A DNA stretch of 24,986 bases from Euryarchaeota archaeon UBA229 (GTDB lineage: Archaea > Thermoplasmatota > Poseidoniia > Poseidoniales > Poseidoniaceae): assembly GCA_002505355.1 (NCBI GenBank), contig DAUW01000048.1, positions 1 to 24,986 on the forward strand, in the 5' to 3' direction. Below are positions 1-9,200 of the stretch, piece after piece. Within the stretch, counting starts at the first letter, position 1. Each line of letters begins with the position of its first letter. Position numbers and translations under genes: made by a program. The notes beneath the pieces were generated by a model. That model saw only the letters and a program-made list of their open reading frames with translations. It was not told the DNA's origin and did not search any database.

Positions 1-7
1 GCATATC

Positions 8-1063
8 ATGCCACCCAACCATCGGCGCAGGTCTCGACTGCACAGCAGGCGCAATGACGCTGCTGTTAGCGAGGTTTTGGGAGTGATAATGATGCTCGCA
101 ATGGTCGTTTCAATTATGGGCGGAGTTTGGTTATTGCTTAATCCGTACATCTCCGACTTTGAAGATAACACAAATTGGAATGCTGCGAATGGTATTGCCG
201 ATAGATTGGAAGACCGGATTGATGTAGCGGCAGACTCTCCTGATGGAACCGGAATTCGCCATAAATTAGGCATGCGAACGTCAATGTTACAGGGGGTAAG
301 TAACCTAGAAATATGGTCGATAAGCGCTGATCTGCAGTCAACTGATATAGTGAAGATATCTGATTACAACGCCTCGAGTTTTGCTGTTGAAAGCGTCAAT
401 TCAACGGCTACTAAAGTTGTGATTCACAACCAAAACGGCATCACAGAATATGCCATAGACCAGGTCAGTGGACTGGTATCTCATAATTCGCAGTTAACCG
501 ATTGGTACGTCATCACGGTGCTAAACGACAATGACGAGCCAATTCACCGCTCAGTGAAGTACACCATTTCCGGATTGAGAATCATAACCAGTCTTGGCAA
601 TGGTGAGCACGAAATATATTTGATCAACAATGCGAGAATTGAACACTTTGCTGACTCTGCGTGGGAAATCAGCAAGTTTCCAAGGGTAGAATTTGATAAC
701 CTTGCTACCGGAGGAGTGAGATTATCGATTATTCTAACAAATATCGAAGTTAATGGTAGCCTCGGTAGTGCCAATCAGTTGGGCATTGACATAATATCTC
801 AAGGATCAATAAATCCATTCTCGGGCCAATGTTACAACATCAGATATTCGTTGACCAATTCAGTGGCTCCAGTAATTTCTCCACAGTATGATGATCAGTG
901 GTTGGCAGAGTACACTTTGAATCGAGCCTCAGGAACGTTAGATGAGTTTACTGGACTTGCGCCATTTGAACGGGCAAGCGGATATGATGGTATAACGGTA
1001 AGTTCACCGGGACAACCTATCTATTTTGATGTCTCAATCAACGAGGTTGTGGTAGAGCAATGA
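8..1063 (+). CDS. Secreted pilin-like protein (archaeal type IV pilin-type N-terminus)
   Basis: 351 residues. A basic, arginine-rich leader (residues 5-15) is followed by NDAAVSEVLGVIMML and a hydrophobic helix at about 20-45. This is the layout of archaeal type IV pilin N-termini (AVSxVxGVxxM core) that are processed by a class III prepilin peptidase. The remaining ~300 residues are polar, beta-rich and presumably extracellular; I recognise no catalytic motif there. The stop overlaps the next start as ATGA at 1060-1063, so translation is probably coupled to the following pilin-like gene. The reading frame is open back to the window edge, so a start further upstream cannot be excluded, although the ATG at 8 gives a sensible leader. 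Pilin, pseudopilin or minor pilus subunit is inferred from the N-terminus; the exact role is unknown. Confidence 0.75.
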   Translation: MPPNHRRRSRLHSRRNDAAVSEVLGVIMMLAMVVSIMGGVWLLLNPYISDFEDNTNWNAANGIADRLEDRIDVAADSPDGTGIRHKLGMRTSMLQGVSNLEIWSISADLQSTDIVKISDYNASSFAVESVNSTATKVVIHNQNGITEYAIDQVSGLVSHNSQLTDWYVITVLNDNDEPIHRSVKYTISGLRIITSLGNGEHEIYLINNARIEHFADSAWEISKFPRVEFDNLATGGVRLSIILTNIEVNGSLGSANQLGIDIISQGSINPFSGQCYNIRYSLTNSVAPVISPQYDDQWLAEYTLNRASGTLDEFTGLAPFERASGYDGITVSSPGQPIYFDVSINEVVVEQ

Positions 1064-3285
1064 AGCAAAATCTCACTCGTGATGAAAATGCTGTTTCCGC
1101 TGCCGTAGCGACGGTTTTGTTATTTGGCGGAGTTGTGTCAATAATCGGTTTAATGCTAGTATCCATGTTGCCGATTATCGAAGAATTAGAAGGCTCGATA
1201 GAACGTGATGACATGTCATCGCAAATGATGATTTTAGCCCAAAACACCGAAGTGCTGAGTGAGCACGGTATGCCTGGAGATTCTACTGAGGCCCAGTTAA
1301 TACCGTTAGATGGCAGTCTATCGTGGGATAGTACCCGAGGTGGGATGTGGTATTCGGCAACTTGGCAGGATGATACAACTTTTCGGATGAAAGGGATTTT
1401 AGATTTTGATGACAATGTAGAGGTTAAGCACCCTGAAAGCAAGACGACTGCTATTTGCTATGACGATCTACGTTTGGGACTGACGCGACCATTTTACTAC
1501 TCGGTTCCAAATTGGGTTGACATCGTCACTGTATCTGCTCAACAAGGCTTAGCTGCTCCACTCGGACCAATCAAAATTAAATTATTAAGCGGCGAAACAT
1601 TGAATTCGCTTGTGTCGATGAATGTCGATGAATCAGCAATAATTGATGTGACCCAATATAATCAATTGAGGTTGGAGTCAACACATGAATTGGTCGTTTT
1701 TGGTAGTTCTGGCCAAGGAGGCGCCACAATGGTAACGCCAGATAACCCCAGTCAGATTGACCAAAGTGGGCGCTCATGGAATATACCGCTCCCCGCTGGT
1801 GACTCTGTCATAGAAATCATCAGTAAAGAGAGTAACATGATAACCACAGTCATTCAAGGTATGGAAGAAACGATTATTGCGCTAGATGATGAGAACTCGA
1901 GGACGGGATCATACTGGAATACCGCCTTGTCATTAGGTGAACCAACAGTAATTTCTGTTGCTACTAGTGCCCCATCAAGATTGATTCTGGTAACAGAGGT
2001 TACGGGCAGTAGCGGAGTTGTTGGTCTTAGTTCAAATACCGGTTCCTATCTAGGTACTGAGTTCTTGACGCCACAAATGGACGGCTATCTGGAATTGACC
2101 AATCCATCTGATTCAACTGCAACTGCAACATGGCAGAGTGGAGGAGTCTCCATTCCAAGCCTTACCACAGAGGTCATAGCCTGGCCACCCACCGGTTTAT
2201 CCGGATCGCCAATTATTGACGTCGATCAGGACATAATGGTAAGCTGGCATAATAACCGTTCTAATGCAATTAGCTTAGGGACGAGTATCATACCTGCATA
2301 TGATACTGGTTTTTCGTCCGGCCTGAGGCACTTGTTTGCCACCCATAATTCTGCGCAAATAGATACCATTTCAACCCAAATTGCGGGTTACGAGGCAAAC
2401 TGGAATTACAGCGGGGATAACTCATTCAATTATACATCTAGTTATGATAATCAGTTTCATTCTTTCAGTATAGGTGATGGAATGCATGACATTTCAGTCA
2501 CTGATGGGCACCCATTGAGAGTTTATCGAGTAAGTGGCGACTCCGGATTGATAGAAATTTATCACGACGGTAAAGAGCGGTGTGTAGGAATTGGTACCAC
2601 GGCAAGCGGATGGATATCCACTGAGTTGCCGTGGGATACGGTAGCCGGCCGTAGTGAACTACAGATTTTAGATGCTTGGAAGCAGGGTAATCATCCATCA
2701 AGTTATTCTGTTCACTTGATTGCTAGTAACGACATTTCAGATTATTCCACCGTGGCTTCTGCATGGATTTTTCATATATCTCGATTAACCTACGAATTTA
2801 CCTCTTCAGTAACTGGCATGGAGGTAGCATATTCAAACGGTGCGGTGCTCACTAATCACCCTGAATTCCTTCCAACCGTATTGAAACAGCCAAATGACCG
2901 ATCGGGCCCTGGGCCGAGGTTCGCTTCGACAATTCCTGCCTTAAATCCAACCTCAGACAGCACTGTTGGCTCTGGCGTGATGGATTTAGATATTGAATTA
3001 GCATATCGAGAATCACTTGCTTCAGAAATATCTTATGAAGTGCGAAGGGGTTGGTACAGCCCATATGGCTCAGCGATTGCCAACTTAGCCGCTAGTGGAT
3101 TAGATCAAAGTTTGGACTGGACCATATACCCAGGTAATCTTGACCTTCTCACTGACTATGTAGGCTGGGTGCCGGACCCTAGTATTGGTACATCAGAAGC
3201 CGTATGGCATACCAATGGCGCACCAATACAGTTCAGTTTGCAGTTAGCGTCACTTGACGTTACCATGGTGGAGGCAGTTGAATGA
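1060..3285 (+). CDS. Large secreted protein with pilin-like N-terminal helix
   Basis: 741 residues. The N-terminus is a short polar leader (TRDEN) followed by AVSAAVATVLLFGG and a hydrophobic helix at about 11-37, again resembling archaeal pilin-type signal anchors. After the helix comes a charged amphipathic stretch ending near a GMPGDST segment, in the same position as a PDGTGI segment of the preceding protein, so the two look like distant paralogues that diverged in their C-terminal parts. The body is serine/threonine/glycine-rich, beta-type and without recognisable enzyme motifs. It is far longer than an ordinary major pilin (about 100-200 residues), so it may be a tip or adhesin-like minor component. 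The start overlaps the upstream stop by 4 bp, and its own stop overlaps the next start by 4 bp. Function is inferred from the N-terminus and context only. Confidence 0.7.
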   Translation: MKQNLTRDENAVSAAVATVLLFGGVVSIIGLMLVSMLPIIEELEGSIERDDMSSQMMILAQNTEVLSEHGMPGDSTEAQLIPLDGSLSWDSTRGGMWYSATWQDDTTFRMKGILDFDDNVEVKHPESKTTAICYDDLRLGLTRPFYYSVPNWVDIVTVSAQQGLAAPLGPIKIKLLSGETLNSLVSMNVDESAIIDVTQYNQLRLESTHELVVFGSSGQGGATMVTPDNPSQIDQSGRSWNIPLPAGDSVIEIISKESNMITTVIQGMEETIIALDDENSRTGSYWNTALSLGEPTVISVATSAPSRLILVTEVTGSSGVVGLSSNTGSYLGTEFLTPQMDGYLELTNPSDSTATATWQSGGVSIPSLTTEVIAWPPTGLSGSPIIDVDQDIMVSWHNNRSNAISLGTSIIPAYDTGFSSGLRHLFATHNSAQIDTISTQIAGYEANWNYSGDNSFNYTSSYDNQFHSFSIGDGMHDISVTDGHPLRVYRVSGDSGLIEIYHDGKERCVGIGTTASGWISTELPWDTVAGRSELQILDAWKQGNHPSSYSVHLIASNDISDYSTVASAWIFHISRLTYEFTSSVTGMEVAYSNGAVLTNHPEFLPTVLKQPNDRSGPGPRFASTIPALNPTSDSTVGSGVMDLDIELAYRESLASEISYEVRRGWYSPYGSAIANLAASGLDQSLDWTIYPGNLDLLTDYVGWVPDPSIGTSEAVWHTNGAPIQFSLQLASLDVTMVEAVE

Positions 3286-3752
3286 ATCGAAATTCAAGGA
3301 GGGTTAGTGACACCTCAGGTGCCTCAACAGAATTAGGATACATCTTCACGTTTTTGCTGGGTGTTTTGCTACTATCCGTATTCAGTATTTGGACATGGGA
3401 TATCGAAACGGCAACACGAGAAAGATGGAATGAAGAAGCAGTTGAGATGAACTTGGATGACTTAGCAGCCGCAATCGAACGTGCAGATGAAGCTAGCCGT
3501 TTGGGCGATATAGAGTACGTTGAATGCGTATGGTGGCGAGCAACTGAGGCTGATGAGAACCTATTTTCCATCGAACTTACTAATAATGCACTGATATTGA
3601 TTGACGAGGGTGGCTCCTTAGATACTGAGGTTTTTATCTCCGGTACTGGGTCTGGTAATCATACAGGATCAATTGATTTATCCGGTGCCCAAATGATTTG
3701 GGTAATACACACAAACGGCACTACTTCAATCGATATCAATCGACCTCAGTGA
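3282..3752 (+). CDS. Small pilin-like membrane-anchored protein
   Basis: 156 residues. The leader (residues 1-16, including NRNSRRVSD) is followed by a hydrophobic helix at about 17-38 that starts STELGYIFTFLLGVLL. That pattern recalls small uncharacterised haloarchaeal proteins encoded next to type IV pilus operons (from memory, not checked). Downstream is a charged, probably helical stretch (about 40-75, rich in E, D and R) and a short beta-type C-terminal domain. The start overlaps the previous stop (ATGA at 3282-3285), making this the third gene of a tightly coupled cassette. It ends 3 bp from the stop of the convergent gene on the other strand. Minor pilin or pseudopilin is the best guess; no function is established. 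Confidence 0.7.
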   Translation: MNRNSRRVSDTSGASTELGYIFTFLLGVLLLSVFSIWTWDIETATRERWNEEAVEMNLDDLAAAIERADEASRLGDIEYVECVWWRATEADENLFSIELTNNALILIDEGGSLDTEVFISGTGSGNHTGSIDLSGAQMIWVIHTNGTTSIDINRPQ

Positions 3753-3755
3753 AGA

Positions 3756-6278
3756 TTATCTGCCCATAACCGCATTGTGAACGCGTGTTTGGACCTCTCG
3801 CATTCGAGATTTTGCCCCTAATTCTCTAAAAACTGACAGTGCTCTCTGTAAATATTCCATGCGTCTGGATTTCTCCGGCGCAACACTACCGAGGCGAATC
3901 AATAATTCACCTATTTGCATCCGTAAATCGTTGGCCTCAGCTATGACAAGTGCCTCCCTAAAGTGCTCCATTGCTTCGTCATTTTTACCCGAATCCTGCA
4001 GGACCTCACCTAGTAAAATGGTGATGTCGACCATTGCTAGAATGTCACCTTCTTCATTCATTGCTTCAAGGGCTTGAGAATAGTGATGTGATGCAACATC
4101 AGCATCACCGACCTTAGCATAATATCGGCCTAGCACTGCTTGTGAGCGAGCATGCAGCTGTTTATCGTTTAGCTTATCGGTTTTGTCGAACGCTGCTAAA
4201 GCATGATCTCTCGCCCGCTCTATTTCTCCTAAATCCATCAGTGACCTAGCCAGGATTAGTTGTGAACCAATCAGCTCACTATCATCGTTTTCCTTTAGTA
4301 TGGCTTCAACCTCACTGTATGACTCCAAAGCCTTAGATTTGTCATTCTTCCGCCGTAAGATGTAACCCATATTGTTGTAAGATCGAGCGGCACCTATGGC
4401 GTCTTTCAAACTGATGAATATCTCGAGCGCATCTCGATGCATTGTGAGTGATTCATCTAGATTACCTTGTTTGAGAGAAATATCTGCCAATGCTGACAAC
4501 AACTCTGCCTTGGTGCTGACATCTTTGATGCTGTTTGCGGTCTGTTGCGCATGTTGGAACGCTTCTTTAGCATCCTCAAACCTACCTAATAGGGCTAGTA
4601 TTTCACCTTTGTAATGATTGATTTTCGTTGAGACTTGTTCTGATAATTTAGAAACCTCTAGTGACTCAATAAGCCCCAATAGTTCCATATGCCCCTGTGA
4701 AATCAAACTCCGGCCGTTGTTCACAATTATTTCAGCAGCCTCAGCCATATTATCAGAACTTACCAGATGGAAAATTAATTCGATGGTAAAGATTGGACCG
4801 TCACCAGATTTTTGATACCATGAACTGCACTTGTTGTGTAACTCAGTTTTCAATTTATCATCTAAACTCCGAAGCAGGAACTCTCTTATCAAGTCGTGAA
4901 CATCGTAAACTTCACTGTCTACTTGTCTGGCTAAGCCTTGTTCAACCAGGGAATCTAATGTGTCGATATCGAGCTTTTGGTCAGATAATGCATCAATTGA
5001 GACTGGCTCTCTAAAAATAGACAATACTGACAAAACTCGTTTTTGATCCGCACTTAATTTAGAAAATATTTCAACCGTGACATAGTTTTCCAGAGTTTCA
5101 TGAAACGCCGTTGCAGACGCTCCACGGTTGATAAGTTCCAGTACCAATGGGTGACCTCTTGATATCCCGTGAATGTACAACCATTGCTCATCTTCTAGAT
5201 TTTCGAAACTGGTCAATAAATTTCTGCCGGAATCAGAGTCAAGACCGTCCAATGGAAGGACTAAACTCGCAATTCTGCCTTCCGCATCTTTTGAGGGAAC
5301 TACCGGCTTGAACGACCTGGAAAACAGCACTAAGCCTATTTTTTCCTCACTGCCAAGCAATCCAAGAGCCATTGCTTGGAAGGTCTGGTGCAACGTCGAG
5401 TCTGCGACTTTGTGAAAGTCATCGATGACAATAAGCGAAGGCGTGCCTTCTAACGCATTAATTAGCAAATTTGCGGCTTCCGCAGGCTTTGGGACCGGAG
5501 TTGTGGCAATGTAGTCGGCAAATGTTGAGTCACCAATGTTTGCCAACCATTCTCCGACTGACTCAAAAAAGGCGCGAGAGCCTTCCCAGTCTTGGCAGCG
5601 GTGATACATAAGATTACGTCGGTGCATAAATCGTTCAATCAGTTTACTTGCCATGGTAGTTTTGCCAATTCCAGCAATACCGGGAACCAGTAGCGTGGTA
5701 GCTCTAGCCTCTAACAAATTAAACATATTATCCAGTTCTTTTTCCCTGCCGTAAAAGTGACGCAATCGCGGCAAATCTCCGAGGGCTGTGACTAGTTGTT
5801 TCTCTACATGCTTTGATAAATCCCGCTCTATGAGATCCGCAGAAAGAGTCCTTGAGTCTAGTATACAATTATCATCCATGTATCTGATTATGTCAACTGA
5901 ACGCATGGTAAAGGGCAATATTGTGTTAATTTCACCCAAGGTGGATGATTCTATCTTCCCGTCACTTAGGATACACCTCACCGGGAAATTCCGGAGGTTA
6001 TTCCAGGTATCCTCGGCTAAATTCTTCCCCGAGTCTGTCAAAAAATAGGCTTTCCTTTTTCTTGATACTCCTTTGACGTGAGCCTGTCTTTCAATTAATA
6101 GGCCTTGGTCCTTTAGTCCAGCGATGGCTCTTGGAACATTTGACCGCGCTATGGCGACTGCGTTTGCAATACCCATTTGTGAGAGGGAAAATGGGACCTC
6201 AACACTGTTCTTGTAATCTGAATAATCAAGTAAGTGCAACAAGATTCTTTCCTGCACACCTGGTTTTGCATTTGCCAT
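3756..6278 (-). CDS. Winged-helix / STAND-type ATPase / TPR regulator
   Basis: 840 residues. Order of parts: an N-terminal winged-helix DNA-binding region (about 8-90, MarR-like, with ARSNVPRAIAGLKDQGL as the likely recognition region and a basic wing around 62-80); a GREKEL signature at 177-182 typical of STAND ATPases; a Walker A motif GIAGIGKTT at 200-208 with K206; a Walker B motif LIVIDD at 282-287; a helical/winged module with VHDLIREFLL near 460; and about seven TPR-like helical pairs from about 555 to 830. The architecture resembles MalT/AfsR-like STAND transcription regulators, but with the DNA-binding domain at the N-terminus. The start is supported by GGTGAT three bases before the ATG. 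It begins 12 bp after the stop of the surface-protein gene and is probably cotranscribed with it. Ligand and targets are unknown. No nuclease or other effector domain is seen. Confidence 0.85.
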   Translation of the reverse strand: MANAKPGVQERILLHLLDYSDYKNSVEVPFSLSQMGIANAVAIARSNVPRAIAGLKDQGLLIERQAHVKGVSRKRKAYFLTDSGKNLAEDTWNNLRNFPVRCILSDGKIESSTLGEINTILPFTMRSVDIIRYMDDNCILDSRTLSADLIERDLSKHVEKQLVTALGDLPRLRHFYGREKELDNMFNLLEARATTLLVPGIAGIGKTTMASKLIERFMHRRNLMYHRCQDWEGSRAFFESVGEWLANIGDSTFADYIATTPVPKPAEAANLLINALEGTPSLIVIDDFHKVADSTLHQTFQAMALGLLGSEEKIGLVLFSRSFKPVVPSKDAEGRIASLVLPLDGLDSDSGRNLLTSFENLEDEQWLYIHGISRGHPLVLELINRGASATAFHETLENYVTVEIFSKLSADQKRVLSVLSIFREPVSIDALSDQKLDIDTLDSLVEQGLARQVDSEVYDVHDLIREFLLRSLDDKLKTELHNKCSSWYQKSGDGPIFTIELIFHLVSSDNMAEAAEIIVNNGRSLISQGHMELLGLIESLEVSKLSEQVSTKINHYKGEILALLGRFEDAKEAFQHAQQTANSIKDVSTKAELLSALADISLKQGNLDESLTMHRDALEIFISLKDAIGAARSYNNMGYILRRKNDKSKALESYSEVEAILKENDDSELIGSQLILARSLMDLGEIERARDHALAAFDKTDKLNDKQLHARSQAVLGRYYAKVGDADVASHHYSQALEAMNEEGDILAMVDITILLGEVLQDSGKNDEAMEHFREALVIAEANDLRMQIGELLIRLGSVAPEKSRRMEYLQRALSVFRELGAKSRMREVQTRVHNAVMGR

Positions 6279-6290
6279 TGAATCACCAAA

Positions 6291-9200
6291 TCATTGTTGC
6301 TCGTTTACATAGTTTGGATCCGGTACCCATTGATTTGATTGAGCATCCCATAGCCAACCCGGGTGCTGTGAAGTTTGTTGGACCACTGGTTGGTTTGCCG
6401 CAACTTGTTGGGCGGCTATCTGTTGTTGAATCGCCTGTTGCTCAGCACTTGAAGCCTGTTTCGCCTTAGCCCAAGCGTAGGGATCTTCCTGAACTTGTTG
6501 AGCCCCTGGATATTCATCCTCATCGTCGTACTCTTCAAAGGTAAAGAAAAACGCACCTACAGCAATTAGTACCGCAACAACCACTACAGCAATGATCACG
6601 TACAGCAGGATGCCTCCTCCCTCAGATTCTGCCGCTGATGATAACCTAAACAGCGTATCATCACCAGCACTATCAGAGAATATTTGACCATCCATTTCAA
6701 AGACAACCTCTCTAGTGTCCTTACTTCCCAATTGACTAGCGCTTATTTGCATAGACCAAGTTCCATCGGGTAGTACTCGAGTTGAGTTTATCATTTGTCC
6801 AGATGAAGAGTCAAATCTAGCCTTGACCAAACTGTTGGGAAGCCCTTGACCAGAAAATATCGCTGGTTCAGCGTCACTTATCACGCCACTTCCTTCCCTC
6901 AGGACTTCAAAGGTCACAGATTTTACTATCACATTGACATTGCGTGACACTTCCCAAAGATCAGCATTATCGGTTGCAACAAACTTCAATTGAGCCAATG
7001 ACCATTGTGAGATATCATCCGAACGAGTTGTTGGTGGGTTATAGGTGGCAATACCCTCTGCTGATATTGAAACATAGTCATAGTAAAGATCATCTGTTGA
7101 TATACTTGGATCATTGTAAACATCGTAACGTAGCAAACCAGACTCAGGGTCAGTGAAGTACTCGGTCAGGTCAAAGGTGGCTCCTACACCACATCGGTCT
7201 AAGCTCTTCGAGTTTGCATCACAATAGACCACTACAGTGTTTGCCCAACCGTCAGGGTTGAATGTTGGGGGAGAGTTGTCCACCGAATTATCAATCGTGA
7301 TGAAACGCGTCTCCTCCTCTGAATATGACTCGCCGTCAAAAGATCTTACCACTATCTCGTATGCTGAGTTATGCGGAAGGTTATTGGTTTTCCAAATTGT
7401 ATTTTGGTTCCAAGATGTGTTAAATTCTCCAGCTTGAATCAAGTTTTGGGTTATTGATATAGTGTTAGCAGCTGAACCACTGTCTCGGCCATTTTTGTAG
7501 ATATCAATATCAACTCTGGTTATTATTCCATCATTGTCCCAAACATAACCTGATATCGCTGTCGATTCACTGCCTCTAATCACATCATTGTTCAGTGGGT
7601 TGTCAAGAGCAATATTGGGGCGCGCATTCTCGTTGGAGATTTTCAGGTTGAGTGTAACAACCACACAGGTTTCATCGCTAGTATCATCTTTGCAAAAGTC
7701 GCTGTCCGCTGCCCAAATCTTGAAGGTATAATCTCCGGATGCATATGTCCGGTAATCCCAGTCATATTGCCACGCAGATAGTGTCTCTCCAGGGGATGGT
7801 GTTATTGCGAACTTTGAGGTAAACTGAGGATTGGAATCTTCTGTAATCTCAAACCATATCTCCTTGATATCATTGCCATTTACCCCAAAGTAAGGATCAC
7901 TAGCCGTACCGCTGAATGATACTACCGAGCCCTTGGGCGAATTCGGGTCATGCTGCGAATTTTGTGCAGGCGTGTTGACAACGATAGATGGTGCCTCTAG
8001 ATTCAGTTTGTACTTCTTGACCGTTATTGGTGAGTATTCTAAACCATCAAATGACCTAACTCGGAAGGTTACATCCCCCTCTCCTTCTGGGTGGTTAGAC
8101 ATATCATACTGGAATGCCCAGGTGCTAAATGGGTAACTGCTCTGAGTTATTTCACCACCAGAATTAGATGTATCAACAGCAGAAAGCCAAACATCCGAGC
8201 CTGGAGGTTGAATCTGAACGTCTTCGACATAACCAAATTGCTTCTGCTGTGCGATGACATCACTAGCATAAGGCGGTGCTTCACCATCCCATGCTGTTCC
8301 CGACAACGCAATGATGCGGGCAAATGAGGTTAACTCTGGCTGTTCAACAGTAACGCTTGGCGCCATGTTTTGCAAAGCAATTATGTCGTCAACTGGCCCA
8401 GTTAATACAAAATCATATTCCATAACACCTTTGCCAAACTTGAACGCTTCTACCTTGTATTGTGGTATCTCGCGGCTATTAATACAATCATCATCGGCAT
8501 CGTCAGTAAGGGTGTCACCGTCATTGTCATAACCGTCAGAACAGGTATTCTCGTCAAGTGTTCTAACTATTGGAGGACCGCCAGATGCATTAGCCAATTG
8601 AACCTGTACATTACTCTCCCCAACCACGTGATTTAGGTTTCTGTCGAGATAAAAGTTACTTGCCAGTGTGACTTCTTCGGTGTATCCTTGAGAATTCGTT
8701 GTAAGGGTGTACAAGGGTGTACCAATTGCGTCTTTTATGATAACTGTGGCACCATCGACATCGACGTTGGAGGATTTCACTCTGAACTTAACTAACTCAC
8801 CCTCTCTGACCTGATTGCCCCATGCAGACTGCTGGTTGTTAACGTGTATTTTCGAAGTGTCAAAATTTTGCAGACCTGCATAAGATAACACTGTTGAATT
8901 ATTCACTAACTCTAGCGCCATTGGCATACCAGCTGGCGGCATATTAGCAGTATTGGGCAGTTTTAGGCACTCATTTTGCACATCGGGGCATTCCGCACCC
9001 AACCACTGAAGATTAATTGGGTAGAGCTCGTTTCCACCCGGCGCAGGGATGTTTTCTGATTGGATTGTTACCATTGATTCAGTTATATTGTAGACTTGAA
9101 GTGCGCCAACAAAGGTATTTCCGGAAAAATAACCTATTGAGCCATACTTATTACCATAATTATCATCATGATGTGAAATATTTACTGCGAAACTTTCTGT

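Noticed and set aside
1060..1063. A frameshift splitting one long protein into the first two pilin-like genes
   Set aside because: The junction is a regular ATGA stop/start overlap and the downstream protein has its own leader and hydrophobic helix, so they are two genes.
3756..6278. STAND ATPase as an anti-phage (Avs-like) defence protein
   Set aside because: There is no nuclease, protease or other killing domain, the N-terminus is a DNA-binding winged helix, and no other defence gene is nearby; a transcription regulator fits better.
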